A stretch of DNA of 64,000 bases from contig OY754335.1 of NCBI GenBank assembly GCA_963573305.1, forward strand, positions 11,881,501 to 11,945,500, in the 5' to 3' direction. Of the stretch, positions 11,986 to 23,609 are shown piece after piece. Every line of letters begins with the position of its first letter. Position 1 is the stretch's first letter. Position numbers and translations under genes: made by a program. Source of the DNA: Pyrrhosoma nymphula (Eukaryota > Arthropoda > Insecta > Odonata > Coenagrionidae). A model generated the notes under the pieces. It was given only the letters and a program-made list of their open reading frames with translations. It searched no databases and had not been told where the DNA came from.

Positions 11986-12679
11986 ATTGTCCCTTCCACC
12001 AATTTTCTTTTGCCCGATTCGTCACTCGCCTGAGTTTATTATTCAATTCCTTGTACTTCCTCTTGCCTATTTCGGTTTTCACGTTTTTCCATATCCTTCT
12101 CTCCTCCATTTTCTTTATCATTTCTTCTGTAACCCACTGCTTCTTAACCCTCTTCTTTTCCACCGTTCCTATTGTTTTCTCTACCGCTCCTGCAATGCCT
12201 GTTTTTATAACCTCCCATCTTCTCTCTATTGTTCCCATCCGCTTCTCTTCACCTATGTTCTTTTCTACCAGCTCTTGGTATTCCCTCCTTTTCAACCCTT
12301 TCAATGATTCAAGGTTCCACCTCTTTATCTTCCTACATTTACAAAGCCTTTTGAATCTAACATCACACTTCATCATCACCAAGTTATGATCTGAGTCCGC
12401 ATCCGCCCCTGGATGGCTACGAGAGTTTTTTACACTGTTCATAAATCTCTGCCTTACCATTATATAATCAATTTGGTATATTCCAGTGTCACCCGGCATT
12501 TTACATGTGTACCTACGCCTGGGTTGATGTTTAAACCAAGTGTTTGTCACTACTAATTTATTTCTTCTACAAAATTCAACTGCCTTTTCACCGCGATCAT
12601 TTCTTCTTCCTAGCCCAAACCCTCCTACTTCTAATCCGTCCCTCCCTTCCCCCACCACTGCATTCCAGTTACCCATCAC
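11906..12679 (-). pseudogene. LINE endonuclease C-terminal part and linker
   Basis: Continues the endonuclease in the same frame after the stop codon. GNWNAVVGEG is the position of the family's GD[FW]N motif; here the Asp is replaced by Asn, which would itself harm catalysis. YQIDYIMVRQRF and SDHNLVMMK follow, the latter holding the terminal catalytic Asp-His. A long basic, helical linker to the reverse transcriptase occupies the rest. Near 11950 the frame shifts: EEMEKMQEEG is shared, and the true continuation (QVGALYAKVKIL) lies in the overlapping frame of the next entry. The last 20 or so codons of this frame are therefore spurious. Confidence 0.85.
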
Positions 12680-12703
12680 TATCAGGTTTTTCTTTCCCGG
12701 AAC

Positions 12704-13147
12704 TTATCTAATTATTTCTTCTATTTGCTCGTACACCTCTTCCACCTCTTCCTCCCTATGGTTGCTCGTAGGCATGTATACCTGGACCAGTACGAAATTC
12801 GTCGGCCGTGCTTTTATTTCTACCACTAGTATCCTGTCGCTCACCTGTTCAATGTTTACCACCCTCAGTCCCAACTTTGTGTTCAGTACCATGCCTACGT
12901 GTTGACTCTCATCTCCCCCACTATAGATTAGCCTGTAGTTATCACTCCAAAAGTCCACGCTATCCTTCCATCTCACCTCGCACAATCCCAAAGCATCTAT
13001 TTTTCCTTTTTCCATTTCCTGCTTAATATTTTCAAGCTTCCCGACCCTCATCAAGGTCCTTACGTTCCAAGTTCCTATTTTTACCACTGTTTTCCTCCTC
13101 CTCTTCCTCTTTTTCTTCTTCTTCTCCCTCCTATCCCTTGTATCCAC
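12704..13147 (-). pseudogene. LINE endonuclease domain, N-terminal part
   Basis: A 147-codon frame with a basic lysine/arginine-rich start and then the exonuclease-endonuclease-phosphatase fold signature. KIGTWNVRTL carries the catalytic Asn, LGLCEVRW the catalytic Glu, and VLVQVYMPTSNHREEE the central strand. It nicks target DNA to start target-primed reverse transcription. The frame ends at a TAA (12701-12703), yet the reading continues in the same frame into the next entry with VPGKKNLIVMG, so the stop is a mutation inside the domain rather than its natural end. Confidence 0.85.
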
Positions 13148-13319
13148 CGATGATGATGCTGTGCAAGGATTTCGTGTGTTGACGACAGCGGAGGCCTTGC
13201 CTCACCCGCTGCCGGGCACGACACCCACCCTAGTGGGCGGCGTCCCGTAGTTGCCAGGAATCAATTCTCTTTGAATGACTTTCATGTTCTAGGAAGTGAT
13301 AGTTGAGAGTTATTCCCAC

Positions 13320-14200
13320 GCGACTCAACGGTATTTTTAACGTGACACCATCACCGAACTTCCTTTCGTCTGGCTCCTACCCTTCGACCTATCTGGCATG
13401 GGTGGCCCTACCAGGAGCAATGTACTTGCTCCTTCCAGTCCAGCTCTAGGGGCCATTGGAACGCTCATGCCCTTCCACCACGTCAAGGTCGTAGTTCAAG
13501 GATAGAGATAATTAGAAATAGAAAAGTAAATAAAATGAAATGTAAAATTTAATGAAAATTAATAAAATAATCATTTATCATTGCGAAATGCACAAGCAGC
13601 TATGTACGCCTTCACGAACATGGACGCCTAGGTATTCTACCAGAGGGATTAAATTTGCTATTAAAAATCATTTGATCATTCCACCCCGGTCGAGTCACAT
13701 GATGTTTTTCAAGGCGAACTTCATCCCTTTGGTGCATAAAACAATCCATGTTAAAATAATTTTTTTGATCTGTACCACAATGTGTGTAATTTCCTTTCGT
13801 CTCGTTTTAGTATATACTATCTTGAATTCATACCGGCGAATAACAAAAGAATAAATCATTTGAAATAAAAATAGCTCGCTTAGCAATAAAAGACATTTGC
13901 TTATAAAACGTAATTAAAAAACCCAATAAAATCCTCATGTTATTCATTTTGCCGACCGGAAAGAAATATCCCGTTAACTCACGGAATTTTCAACGCCTGA
14001 ATTATAAATATCGCGGAATGAACAAGTCGTTGAATTTCCCTACCTTTTTCATAGTACGACTATGAACACCTTGTAGCTGTCCAAGATCTCCCAACACCGA
14101 AACTAAGGGCGACTCGGAAAGCAGTGATTGTTGCGGAAGTCGCTCACCTATATTTCTCATGGTAGCACTCACGAGTCACTTCTTTCACACGGATATTGTG
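13320..14200. other. unassigned DNA between two LINEs
   Basis: AT-rich with no recognisable domain. The 100-codon plus frame at 13552-13854 and its 63-codon minus overlap show no family resemblance. Confidence 0.4.
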
Positions 14201-14204
14201 CAAA

Positions 14205-15164
14205 TAATCATGTGGCATCAGGTGTCCCTAAAGGAAGCGTAATCGGCCCCCTTCTGTTCATTATATACATAAATGACCTATGCTGTTGAATTAGCAGTAA
14301 AATACGTTTATTTGCTGACGACGCTGTCATCTTTCGCGACATTAGTGATCACTCTGACTTTGAAATTCTATCATCGGATTTAAACAACGTTCATGTGTGG
14401 AGCCAAGAGTGGGGACTCGAACTTAATCTGAGCAAATGCACGGTGGTACATTTCTTGCGGAGGTCGTCCAACTATCCCCATGTGTATGCTGTGGATGGTG
14501 TTCACATAAAGGCGACAGATGAAGTGAAGTATCTAGGAGTTACGATAACTTCGAACCTATCGTGGGGAACACATATAAGAAATATTTGTGGCAGAGCTCT
14601 GAAGAAGCTAGGATTCGTCAAGCGTATTGTGGGAAGATTTTCGGATGAAAAAGTAAAAGAGAGGTGCTATTTGGCACTCGTCCGGCGACACCTTGAATAT
14701 ACAGCGAACATATGGGATCCGGTGCAAAAAGACTTCATCCGGGAACTTAATAAAATACAAAGGAAAGCTGCGCGATTCGTCAATAACTGCTGCGGGCGTA
14801 CAGACAGCGTTACACAGATGATAAACGAATTAGGCTGGGAGCCGCTAGAGACTCGGAGGCTGCGCGCTAGGCTTAGATTTCTTGAGCAATTAAGAATAGA
14901 TATCTTTAAGAGCGACACGGAGAACATCATATTAGAATCCCACTATATTTCCAGGTCCGACAGAAACGATAAATTACGACAGATATTTTGCCGAACGGAT
15001 AGGTATGGGAATTCGTTTTTCCCCCGAACAATAAGGGACTTTAATAAATACTAGGCGTAATTTCATTAGAGCGTTTCCTTTTTATATGTAAACGGCTGGT
15101 GTCCCAACACCCCACGCCACACGCCTATTGAGGTGGCTTGCGGGGTAGTATGTAGATTTAGATG
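14205..15164 (+). pseudogene. 5'-truncated LINE, CR1/Rex1-like RT C-terminus and 3' UTR
   Basis: Begins inside the reverse transcriptase: ASGVPKGSVIGPLLFIIYIN at about 14220-14270, a TGA shortly after, then IRLFADDAVIFRD with the catalytic FADD at about 14310-14327. The open frame 14395-15054 (219 codons) continues with LELNLSKCTVVHF, EVKYLGVTITSNLSWGTHI, AARFVNNCCGRTDSVTQM and ends CRTDRYGNSFFPRTIRDFNK. The 3' UTR (15055-15164) has the hairpin GGTGTCCCAACACC and ends in a TGTAGATTTAGATG tail. Similar copies or tails: 6520, 21015, 35519 (minus) and 62366-63040. The clade name is a best guess. Confidence 0.85.
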
Positions 15165-15169
15165 AAATA

Positions 15170-15815
15170 CTATTCAACAGAAACATTGTATTTGGAGACT
15201 TCCCCTCGGAATTTTTCTGATCTTCGCAATATTGCCGGAAATTACTGAATTACGAGCATGAATCATTTTCTGCTCAGCACACTCTTTCAATGCTGGATTT
15301 CGAACGGCGGCGTTTTTTCTCATTTTCAATGTTTGGCGTTACCCAAAATGGGTATTCCGCGACCGCAAACCTTTCCTTGCGGTGTAAATCTGGGATAATA
15401 ATTCGCATATTGAAATCATTCGTTATTAAAATGGCTAAATGGGTAAATTACGTGGCTACCCTACTGACAAATCGTTTTGCATCGAAGTCAAAGCAATGAA
15501 ACGCAGCCTCACAATGTTTTAGGGGGTCATTCCGCCCAAGTGCTCTGGCAAAAGCAAGGAGTATCACATTTACATTTCTCACATTATATGTGAGTGTTAC
15601 CTACATTCAAAATGAGCTCAACCGGTTAACTAATACTTCCGTGTCTTTTTTATTGTCTACTATGATTGTTCAAACACTCGTCCATTTGCTGACATTTTCA
15701 AATAGTTAGTAGTTTTAAATTAAATCTCTAGTTATTTTCATATTAAATTATTACATCGATTATATTTTCTTATTTTATGTCATTTAAAACCAATTTTACA
15801 ATAATATTTTTTTGT
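15170..15815. other. unassigned DNA
   Basis: No recognised element. A 69-codon frame at 15290-15499 has no family resemblance. Confidence 0.4.
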
Positions 15816-15817
15816 GA

Positions 15818-16870
15818 ATGAAGATTTTCGTTAATTTCGTGAATAACAAATCAGGCTTTCGAGCGGGTAGATCCACCATGGATCGCATTCACTGTGTTAC
15901 ACAACTAATTGTGAAAAAGATTGCATATAACCAAGAAATACGTCCACTATTCCTGGATCTGAAAAAGAGTACCTCAAGTAAAAATTTGGGAAGCCTTTGA
16001 GGAAATTAATATTAGTAAAAACTTAATCAAAGCCATTAAAAGTTCCTACTTGGAGAAAAAAGCGCAAAGAATAAAAGTGGGAAATAGAACATCTCAGGAT
16101 TTTAAAGTAGACAAAACATTGAAACGGGGATGCTGTCTACCACCAACTATTTTTAAGATATACTTAGAGAAAGTTTTAAAGCCTTGGAAAAAAATTGTGA
16201 CGCCATGGGAATCACTACCATGCGAACACATATCATGTTTACTCTCTGCTTCACTGACGATTAGATAATAATATCGCAGGATTATGACTACATTTGTGCA
16301 TTTGACCCGCAAGATAATCAATGGAAATGGAGCATAAATGGGGGCTAGATGTTAAAAAGACAGAATACATGTGTATGGGTGTAACACAACAAGACCTCAT
16401 TATTGAAACTGGACAGCATGTGCGACGCTGTCAAGAATAACACAAGAGGGCTCAACACTGTACCAATGGCTAAAAATAACAGAAGAGGGAACACTTAAGA
16501 AAGAAATTAAAGAACAATTCACACAATATAGAAGGACCATATATCCTTACTTAACAGTATTCTGTGGGATCCAAAAATTTCAAATAAAAACAAGCATAGG
16601 ATCTACAAAGCCATAGTTAAGCTTATAACAACTTATAGTAGTAAAGTCTGCCATTAAAAGAAAAATCAGGAAGAACTCTTAGAGCGGTTGAGATTTTGAT
16701 AAGAGCTGCAGGATCATCTCCATGGGATGAAGTTAGGATTAGTAGAAGTAGAGAAATTATGAACATCCCGCATGGTGTTATCGAAGAAATTATTATCAAG
16801 GAAAGCAGCTGGAATGGAATGGTATGGCCACGCCCAACATATAGAAAATGAGAGGCTAAAGAGACACCGT
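15818..16870 (+). pseudogene. degenerate LINE reverse-transcriptase fragment
   Basis: Starts with NNKSGFRAGRSTMDRIHCVT, the fingers/palm block of an invertebrate LINE RT, and IRPLFLDLKK, where a catalytic Asp lies in block 3. It continues in several frames with NRTSQDFKVDKTLKRGCCLP (block 4), LDVKKTEYMCMG and, near 16680-16860, EILIRAAGSSPWDEVRISRS and IEEIIIKESSWNGMVWPRPT. The last stretch corresponds to the family's RIRNEEIRxxM...WYGHVxRM C-terminus. The catalytic FADD has decayed to an out-of-frame remnant near 16238-16262. Strongly mutated and old. Confidence 0.7.
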
Positions 16871-16904
16871 TCATAATTTAATATACCCCAGGTTCTGGCG
16901 TGCG

Positions 16905-17390
16905 TAAATTAGTAAAACTATTTAAAAAGCTAGTTGAAACTTTATTAAAAGTTTACTTATTTTTTGTTTTGTTTTATTTTTTACAATTATTTTTATTTGT
17001 TTTTTATCTCATATTGAAGTACATTGTTTACAAAATAAAAGGAATAAAAAGACAGTAAAAACATACGGACTATCCACAGTACAAAATACGTAATACACTT
17101 CACTGTATATAACAAATACACATTTGCATTAAAACACAAGGAAAAAGAAAAACCTCAATCAGAGTAGATAGTTTCATAAATATTTTTAACCTTAGGCTAC
17201 CCTCTGAGCCACAACAGGCTCATCAGAAGGTACTCTCTAATGCCAATATAATATAATAAAATAAAACAAATGAAACAATAAAACGCTCACATTGCCATAT
17301 TCGCACCGAGCAGTATAAATATGTAGCCATACAATGAGTCTCTCAACCTCCCCAGATGTCAGTCCTCCAACGAATACTTCCGAAGTTTCA
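16905..17390. other. AT-rich DNA, probable LINE 3' UTR
   Basis: Contains T- and A-rich low-complexity sequence (16960-17040) and a hairpin GAGCC/GGCTC next to CTGATGA on the minus strand (17203-17226). It adjoins the 3' end of the minus-strand LINE at 17395-18075 and may be its 3' UTR. No frame is supported. Confidence 0.4.
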
Positions 17391-17394
17391 TTCT

Positions 17395-18075
17395 AACCTC
17401 CGTATACGAGTTTTATCCATGCATGTCCCTTGGTAATTGGTTAAACAATCTAGGTATACACTCACCACCATTCTGTTTGTACCACATTCATTAAAATACT
17501 TAGGGACTTCATAGTGGTGCACAGTCCGTTTCCCCATTTTATGTACATTGTGTTTCAATTTCTTATATTTATTAGAGAAATAATTATCTACTACCGAAAT
17601 ATATGTCAAAAGCTTTTCAAGCGGTAGTATTTTTATTATTTTGTAGGAATTGTTTGTATCATAAGAATCTGGTTTCGATGACACGCTATTATCACTTTTT
17701 TTGTTGTATGTAATTTTTTTTGACAATCCGGTTTTGTATACTACATATTTTCATTTTGTGTGTCTCACTAGTTTTACCCCAAACAGTAATGCCATATTTC
17801 AGGATGGATTCAGCTACAGCAAAATACATTATCTTTTTAACTTTGAAATGTAATGAATCTCTAAAATGATAACATTTGATAACTAACCTTTCGTAATCTA
17901 CTACATATCTTATCACAGTGTTCCCTAAATTTGAATGTTTGATCAACTAAGATACCCAGAGACCTATATTGTGACACTTGTTCTATATTATTGAATTTGC
18001 ACAAGAGTTTGTTTATATTTTTATGCAGGCATTTATAGTCATGGATTGCTATATGAATCCGTTTTACTTTGAAAT
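17395..18075 (-). pseudogene. LINE C-terminal fragment (jockey/CR1-like)
   Basis: Two overlapping minus frames, 17692-17946 and 17388-17726, together give a LINE C-terminus. VSQYRSLGILVDQ precedes the first; then come KKIMYFAVAESILKYGITVW and GKTSETHKMKICSIQNRIVK, the SxLxYGIxVWG block of jockey-type elements. The second frame has KILPLEKLLTYI, LKHNVHKMGKRTVHHYEVP and CGTNRMVVSVYLDCLTNY, matching the 'NTRxK...YNxLP' ending. A frameshift near 17700 joins them. No catalytic part is left. Confidence 0.7.
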
Positions 18076-19101
18076 ATATTTTTATACTTTTATATTATAT
18101 ACTTTTATTGAAATATATGTGGGGTGTGAGAAATGAAAGCCTAGGACTATGAAGAGAAACACCATTTAATAAAGAACGACTTCGCCCACACACGTCTGTC
18201 TCTTACAGCGGCCATTGTTCAACTCCACTCTCTCCATCAAACAACATGGCGCCTTGCGCCACCAAACAAATGAAAAGCATAATGCAAAATCCTGATCCCA
18301 CATATATATGGCTAATTTTTGTTCAAAGCATATTTTGCTGGTTATGTCTTTTGCACATGAAACATCATGCATGCAACCAAAGTAGCTGGAATGGAGATAT
18401 TGTTGTTATTCATATTGCAATAGGCGTCATTGGCGTACAGAGATTGTCACTCTAAGGTCCTGAAAATGTCTCTCGGGCTGAAATGTTATCCCGGTACCTA
18501 TTATTATTATTTAACCTGGTTTATATTTTGTCAAGTTAATACACCAATCCTCATGGTCAATCCAACCGTAGGAGCTTCCTGAAAAAGATTGTCAAAAGAA
18601 AATGAGCAAGTGCTCAGACTCAGGGATGGGGAAGAAAGATCGAGAAAAACTTTAACGATTAGTCATTTCAATTAGTGTAAGGACTTGTACTAATTTTCTT
18701 GATTTTATAAAAATTATTTACACCAAAGGGTCTCTGTAACCACTAAAGATTATTCCTACTGTCGAAAAATTAGATTAAAAATGTATAGGCCGTCCTAAAC
18801 AGAGGGCGAGTCCTTTGGTGACCTTTGCTATTTTTCATATATTTAAAATTCTGCACTGTCTTACGTCATAAAATCCGGAGTGAATATTTATAATATGGAA
18901 TTAGTTTATAATTTGGGAATTATTCCTAAAAATCCTTGGGTTTTTAATAAATATTCCCGAATATTAGATTTCCTTGCATAAATAACACATTGGCGATTTT
19001 ATTTTTTATGTAAATGGCTGGGCCAGGTTTTTAAATCTCTAATTAAATATTTTCTCGATATATACACCGAAGTTATATCTCCCATCGATTACATTCACAT
19101 C
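18076..19101. other. unassigned DNA
   Basis: No recognised gene or repeat. Two short opposing frames near 18166-18455 overlap and look like chance. Confidence 0.4.
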
Positions 19102-19109
19102 AACTAACC

Positions 19110-19367
19110 CAGGGGCGGCGTGGTCAGGGCGGTAAGGCGGGGATTCCCGCCCGGGGCCCAAAGGGCCCAAATTTTAACGTAAATAAAATAAGACGTTTAT
19201 CGCATCGAAAGTTTTTACGTTGTTTATATATTATTTGCAAACTTTTTGCCCTTAACGACCTAAAACGTGTTTTTAACGCCCAAATTTTTTCAGAAGGGGG
19301 GAGGGGGGTCACAAAAACCGGGCCCCTCTGGACGTGCAGCGGCCCGGGCCCCTGAGCACCCACCCTG
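19110..19367. mobile_element. hAT-like MITE, 258 bp
   Basis: Ends are CAGGGGCGGCGTGGTCAGGG on the left and, read from the other strand, CAGGGTGGGTGCTCAGGGG on the right, typical of hAT MITEs that begin CAGGG. The flanking 8 bp (AACTAACC at 19102-19109, ATTTAACC at 19368-19375) match at 6 of 8 positions. The interior is non-coding; the 79-codon minus frame across it is a by-product. Confidence 0.75.
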
Positions 19368-19375
19368 ATTTAACC

Positions 19376-21010
19376 AACAGTCAGATGTAATGCAAATAAT
19401 TCTAGCTTTCAGTTACCATTTATTGCATGTGCGTAAAAACGCACGTCATATTTTATTGCGGTTTAGGTAAACCAAATACTATGAAAATTCTCATGCATTA
19501 ATATTCCCTTATTTTTTATTTTACTTTTACCCGGCATTTAAAAAAGTTACTTGTTGAAAACTTAAGGGAAAATGGTGCATCAATTAAAATAGGCTAAATT
19601 TTAGTCAATTTATTTTTATTTAATTCATTACTGAAACTTTTCCTATTTACTAATCATTAAATAGCTTGTAGTCCACTTATTTCGCAACATACAACGGTGC
19701 AGTTATCACCAATTCGTCACTTCATTGTGTGTATGTAGATTTTCTCGTCGAGAGAAAGTGAAAGAAAACGAGGTTTAAATGTTTGATGGAATATGCTTAA
19801 ATTCCGTCTTCGTGGAAAGAATTTTTTCGTAACTGCGCGTGTGACTTTAAAAACCATTCAATCCAAACCTCTATTAATACGGACGAAATGTGACACATAT
19901 GCTGATTCCCACTCACTTTTGAGTCGACTACCACAACGTTTAAATGCCTTCATTATGTCTGCATATATCGGCAAAATGCGTAATAGTACGGAGAACTAAT
20001 TTATTTCATTATCATTTACAGACGTATCCTGTGAGTACGCCGTACATTATATGCATGGGCAGAGACTACGGTGGTGGATATGGCGTATTTACACCATGTC
20101 ACAACGATTTTTAGCCTGGTGGTAAGTACTTGGTTGAATCATATTCTAATGTCCCATTTTTGGATGATTTAAAAAAATGAATATGCGGCTGTCCAGAGCA
20201 AGAGTAAAATATGAGTTATTTATCATCCAAGTGAAAGTATTGAAACACTCGCGTCAGCTTTAAAATAAATATATCCTACACCGGCGGAGCTCGTTAATTT
20301 AATGTCCTACTGAGTGGTTGATGTACTTGCTATCTGCTGTTAACTTGCAAAATGAAAATTAATAATACTCTTTAAATGGCTCTCCAAGCAATAGAAAAAT
20401 ATGCCTGTGAATCTAAAAATGAAAAAGAAAGTATCGTTTGAAATAACGCGCTCACCGTTCTACTTACGCGTGGTCTGATCTTATTGAAAGGTGACCTTTT
20501 GAAAGTATTATTCATGCAAACGGCATTTACCTCTCGCCTCAGTTTTCCTATGAACAATTTGAGCAAATATTTTAATTGTTTTGCTCGAGAGAACTCGTTT
20601 ATTGTGTCTGCCGAAATCGGCAAATGCTTCAATAGGTTAGCTAGATGGGTAAACATGGTTACAGATGATTAAATCCTATCATTGTTTTCTATGTCAACAA
20701 TTGGTATGGTAATTTATTACATTTGCATTTAGCAGGAGCGTAAGAGGTGATTAGGAGGTATTTAAGATGCGTGTTTTGGCGAATGATGGAGTAGGTAAGA
20801 TGAAGAGATAAGGGAAGATGAGGTTGAGTTGGAGAGAAAATGAAGTTGCTGGATGTGGCGGAAACATTGGATACATCTCGTGATGTGATGTGTTGGGTGA
20901 TTAATAAATCGGTAGGGATACCATCATGACAATAATAATTTAGTATGGTTAATTAATGGAATTTTTGGCGTAGCAGGAAAGTTATATTGAAAATAGGGAA
21001 TCTATTTTAG
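19376..21010. other. unassigned DNA with a diverged internal repeat
   Basis: Two stretches about 650 bp apart share TTATGTCTGC-n-ATCGGCAAA-type sequence (about 19952-19980 and 20599-20628), hinting at an old duplication. No domain recognised in frames 19793-19999 or 20372-20656. Confidence 0.35.
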
Positions 21011-21014
21011 CATC

Positions 21015-21097
21015 AATATGCGCGGGTGGTGTCCTAACACCCCCTGCCGCACGTCCATGTGGCGGCTCGCGGGCTGGTATGTAAATGTGGATGTAGA
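21015..21097 (+). mobile_element. LINE 3' tail only (extreme 5' truncation)
   Basis: About 80 bp matching the 3' UTR of the 14205-15164 LINE: the hairpin GGTGTCCTAACACC, CCTGCCGCACGTCC, a GGCGGCTCGCGGGCTGGTA stretch and the tail ATGTAAATGTGGATGTAGA. Such short copies arise when target-primed reverse transcription aborts early. Confidence 0.8.
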
Positions 21098-21404
21098 AAT
21101 ATTTAAGGCTACAATATCTTTCCAATTAATAATGACACATAATATCTTCATGTTTTCTTATTTCTCGGGAATCGAAATTGAAGGTTTTTACTTCTGCCTA
21201 AAATTATGTAGCTGCATTACTTAAAAGTTCTCCGACAAAGATTTTCAAGATTTTCATATATGTATAATTGAATAGGATATAGTGGATGCTTTGAAGCTCT
21301 CCTCTTTCTTCTGAGTTCCATCATTGCTGGCACTCATTGGGGTTCCAATAATCCACTTACATCTAGCTCCCTCGTGTCCACATAAAATCATGATCAAAAT
21401 GGAA

Positions 21405-21485
21405 GAGACTTGGCAGCGTAGTGTAGTGGAGCATTGGTCCTGCTTGCTAAAGGTCCGCGGTTCAATGCCCGAATCGGATGAACTT
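21405..21485 (+). mobile_element. tRNA-like SINE head
   Basis: GCGTAGTGTAGTGGAGCATT (A box) is followed, 33 bp on, by GGTCCGCGGTTCAATGCCCG (B box). Together they resemble a decayed tRNA with a GCT-like anticodon region (CTGCTTGCTAAAGG). The cloverleaf is incomplete and sequence downstream is AT-rich, so a tRNA-derived SINE is more likely than a functional tRNA gene. Confidence 0.55.
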
Positions 21486-21489
21486 TTCT

Positions 21490-23098
21490 CATGACAGTTT
21501 TCACTTTGTTAAAGGCTCTTACTCTCTTTGTTACGTATATTAGTTATAGCCCGCTTGTACTCATCCCGGTCCCTTAGCCGTTCGTAACTAAATTAAGGGA
21601 AGAAATTATTTTATAATGTTTCTCTAGAGTCTGTACTGTAGGCCTATCCGTTGTGATAATCCGTTGTGGTTAGGATTCAGGTGCTCTAACTGATAAGGTG
21701 ATGCCGTATTTTCTGACCGAATGCCATGATCCTCTGTCAAGCACAGCGACCAATGCTACAAGGTGGGATGCGAACCAATGCCGTTTCTTTCTCATGCCAT
21801 CAATATACTGATTTGTAATTATTATTTTTTTTTTCTTCTTTTGGGAGATATAAGTCTATTAATTTGTAAATTATTAATTCTCTTTGCCGGCGTTTTGCAT
21901 TTTTTATACATGAATGAAAATTATTGGGCGAAATGGTTTATAATTTTGGTACATAGTTATGTTAAAAAGCATATATACATATGACTTTTCAAGTTACCTC
22001 AGAGAGAGTTTATTCTGAATTAATTGTTTGATGATGTAGCGCTTTCCACATTTAGTTGACAGTACGGTGCTTAAAGAGAACGCTGCTGCCAACCTTCCGC
22101 TCCGTGGGCGGCATCCTGACAACATAGGCAAATACTAATAAACCCGCGTCAAAATTATTTAGTTTCAAGTATGTGTGCAATTTTGCACATAAAAAGACTT
22201 GGGGATGACATTTTGCGATGTAAAGGTTACATGAACGCTATCGGAATATTAAGTAAATATTTAGTTTTCAAAATCCCGCATTTTTAAATGTACGTTACGC
22301 GGGTATATATGCTGAATAATGAAATGGAAATATTTTAATTCTTGAAGCTTCATTATAAGTTTCATTCACCTCGCGTGTCGATAATTTACAGCATTATTAA
22401 TGCCATGGGTTTCGAAAGTAAAGATGTTTACGTAAATAGGAATGTTTACGCAAATAGGAAATAAATGAAGGTTAGGAATCGATTTTTTTCGAGAATGCTG
22501 AGGAAATGTGGGGCATTGCCATGCCTGAATTAGGAAAAAACTTTCTGATAATGCCATGAGAGATTTGTGGGTGAGATAAACTTATGTCAAAGGTCGCCAG
22601 GGGTGTCGACTCTCCCCTTTTTACCTGAGGCACTGAATGGTTGGTAGGGGTCACGGTGGGGGACTTCAAGGGCCAGTGTTTCTGGGGCCCTTAAGTAAGG
22701 GAAATTAAAAATAGTTATATATTTTTTCGGCTTGTTCACCATATTTTGTAGAGTAATTTATAGCTACTCAATTGAACAAATCTTTTTTCTTTTCTTATTA
22801 TCATAACTTTTAATGTGATGATTAAATATACCCCACCCCGTAAACTTCCCGTTCCCATGCCACGACCGCTATGTACGAATCACCCTTCATGATTTATCTA
22901 GACTGGTTCACTGGACGCCGTCTCTCCTTCCTCCTTTCGAGGTTCCCCTTCTGATTGCGCCCCCATAAGCATCTTGAGCCCCGCCTCCATCCCCGTTCAT
23001 TGTCCTACGACTACCCGGGCCTGACGCCATTTTCCATGGTCCTTTTACGTATCTTGCCTTAGGCTAAACCCTCCCATCTTTCAGAGCCCGAGGTGAGA
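21490..23098. other. unassigned DNA
   Basis: Contains an 18 bp tandem duplication (ATGTTTACGTAAATAGGA-type) at 22423-22460 and a stretch near 21680-21780 with antisense tRNA-like boxes. No gene recognised. Confidence 0.35.
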
Positions 23099-23114
23099 TT
23101 CGGGGGAATAGAAC

Positions 23115-23242
23115 ATCATTTCAGTAATTAAATTAAACCGCAGTAGTTGTAGTGTCCACTAATGTTTAATGTATAATAATACACAGCACGTGTTTCAACG
23201 CTTAGGGCGTTATCATCAGGTATGATGACAGTTTAATTTAAT
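23115..23242 (-). mobile_element. 128 bp insertion with hammerhead-like core
   Basis: Flanked by a 14 bp direct repeat with one mismatch: TTCGGGGGAATAGA (23099-23112) and TTCGGGGGAATGGA (23243-23256). Its own ends are partly inverted (AATTAAATTAAAC near 23126-23138 against GTTTAATTTAATT near 23231-23243). The interior is the hammerhead-like motif described below. It is too short to code for anything and must have been copied in trans. Confidence 0.7.
23178..23219 (-). ncRNA. hammerhead ribozyme-like motif H1
   Basis: On the minus strand: CTGATGA, a perfect 5 bp stem II (AACGC / GCGTT, loop CCTAA), GAAAC, and a possible stem III (ACAC / GTGT) followed by A, giving a GUA cleavage triplet. All strictly conserved core bases are present. 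Stem I pairs poorly in the single copy, so cleavage would need an alternative pairing or a dimer. Core match seen; activity inferred. Confidence 0.5.
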
Positions 23243-23256
23243 TTCGGGGGAATGGA

Positions 23257-23605
23257 CGCTGAGGGTGACCTGGGGCAGCAACTTAAATCCCCGTAAGCTA
23301 CCTCAGACCCAACCGCACTCCCAAACATTTGAGGGTGCCATAGTTCTGGGAAGCAGGATAAGACGCAAAGCGATCCAAACGAACGAAGAATTGTCAAAAT
23401 ACCCCACTACCCACCTCCATAATTCCATTCTTGAAAGTGATTCCAGCATGAAACATTTTCGGGTTTGCTCAATTACCTGTTACCAATTGTAATTGGCTTT
23501 AGATTCATTGATTTACCAACAAACTTATTTATTATTTTGATTCAGTGATTAAGCAACAAACTTATTTATTGTTTCGCTTCAGTGATTTACCAACAAAATT
23601 ATTTA
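23257..23605. other. unassigned DNA with short direct repeats
   Basis: ACCAACAAACTTATTTATT-like units recur three times at about 23514-23612. No gene recognised. Confidence 0.4.
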
Positions 23606-23609
23606 TAAG

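Larger units (their letters stand above)
10200..13310 (-). mobile_element. APE-type LINE, nearly full length, inactivated
   Basis: The best-preserved element here. On the minus strand it carries, in order, an apurinic-like endonuclease (from 13147), a linker, a reverse transcriptase and a C-terminal domain running to about 10278. The nearest relatives I can name are RTE/I-like LINEs common in invertebrates; the clade is not settled. Inactivating changes: an in-frame TAA at 12701-12703, a frameshift near 11950, another near 11045 and a TAG near 10488. Upstream sequence to about 13310 is GC-richer and could be the 5' UTR. A second copy from the same family lies at 47190-48800 (plus) and a related 3' end at 63050-63530 (minus). 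The relatively few breaks suggest a recent insertion. Confidence 0.85.

Noticed and set aside
17195..17226. Hammerhead motif (CTGATGA with stem GAGCC/GGCTC) on the minus strand
   Set aside because: The stem II is perfect but is followed by AGAGG instead of GAAAC, so the catalytic core is absent.
21700..21780. Antisense tRNA-like boxes
   Set aside because: A- and B-box-like words are present on the minus strand but in the wrong order for a tRNA-derived unit.
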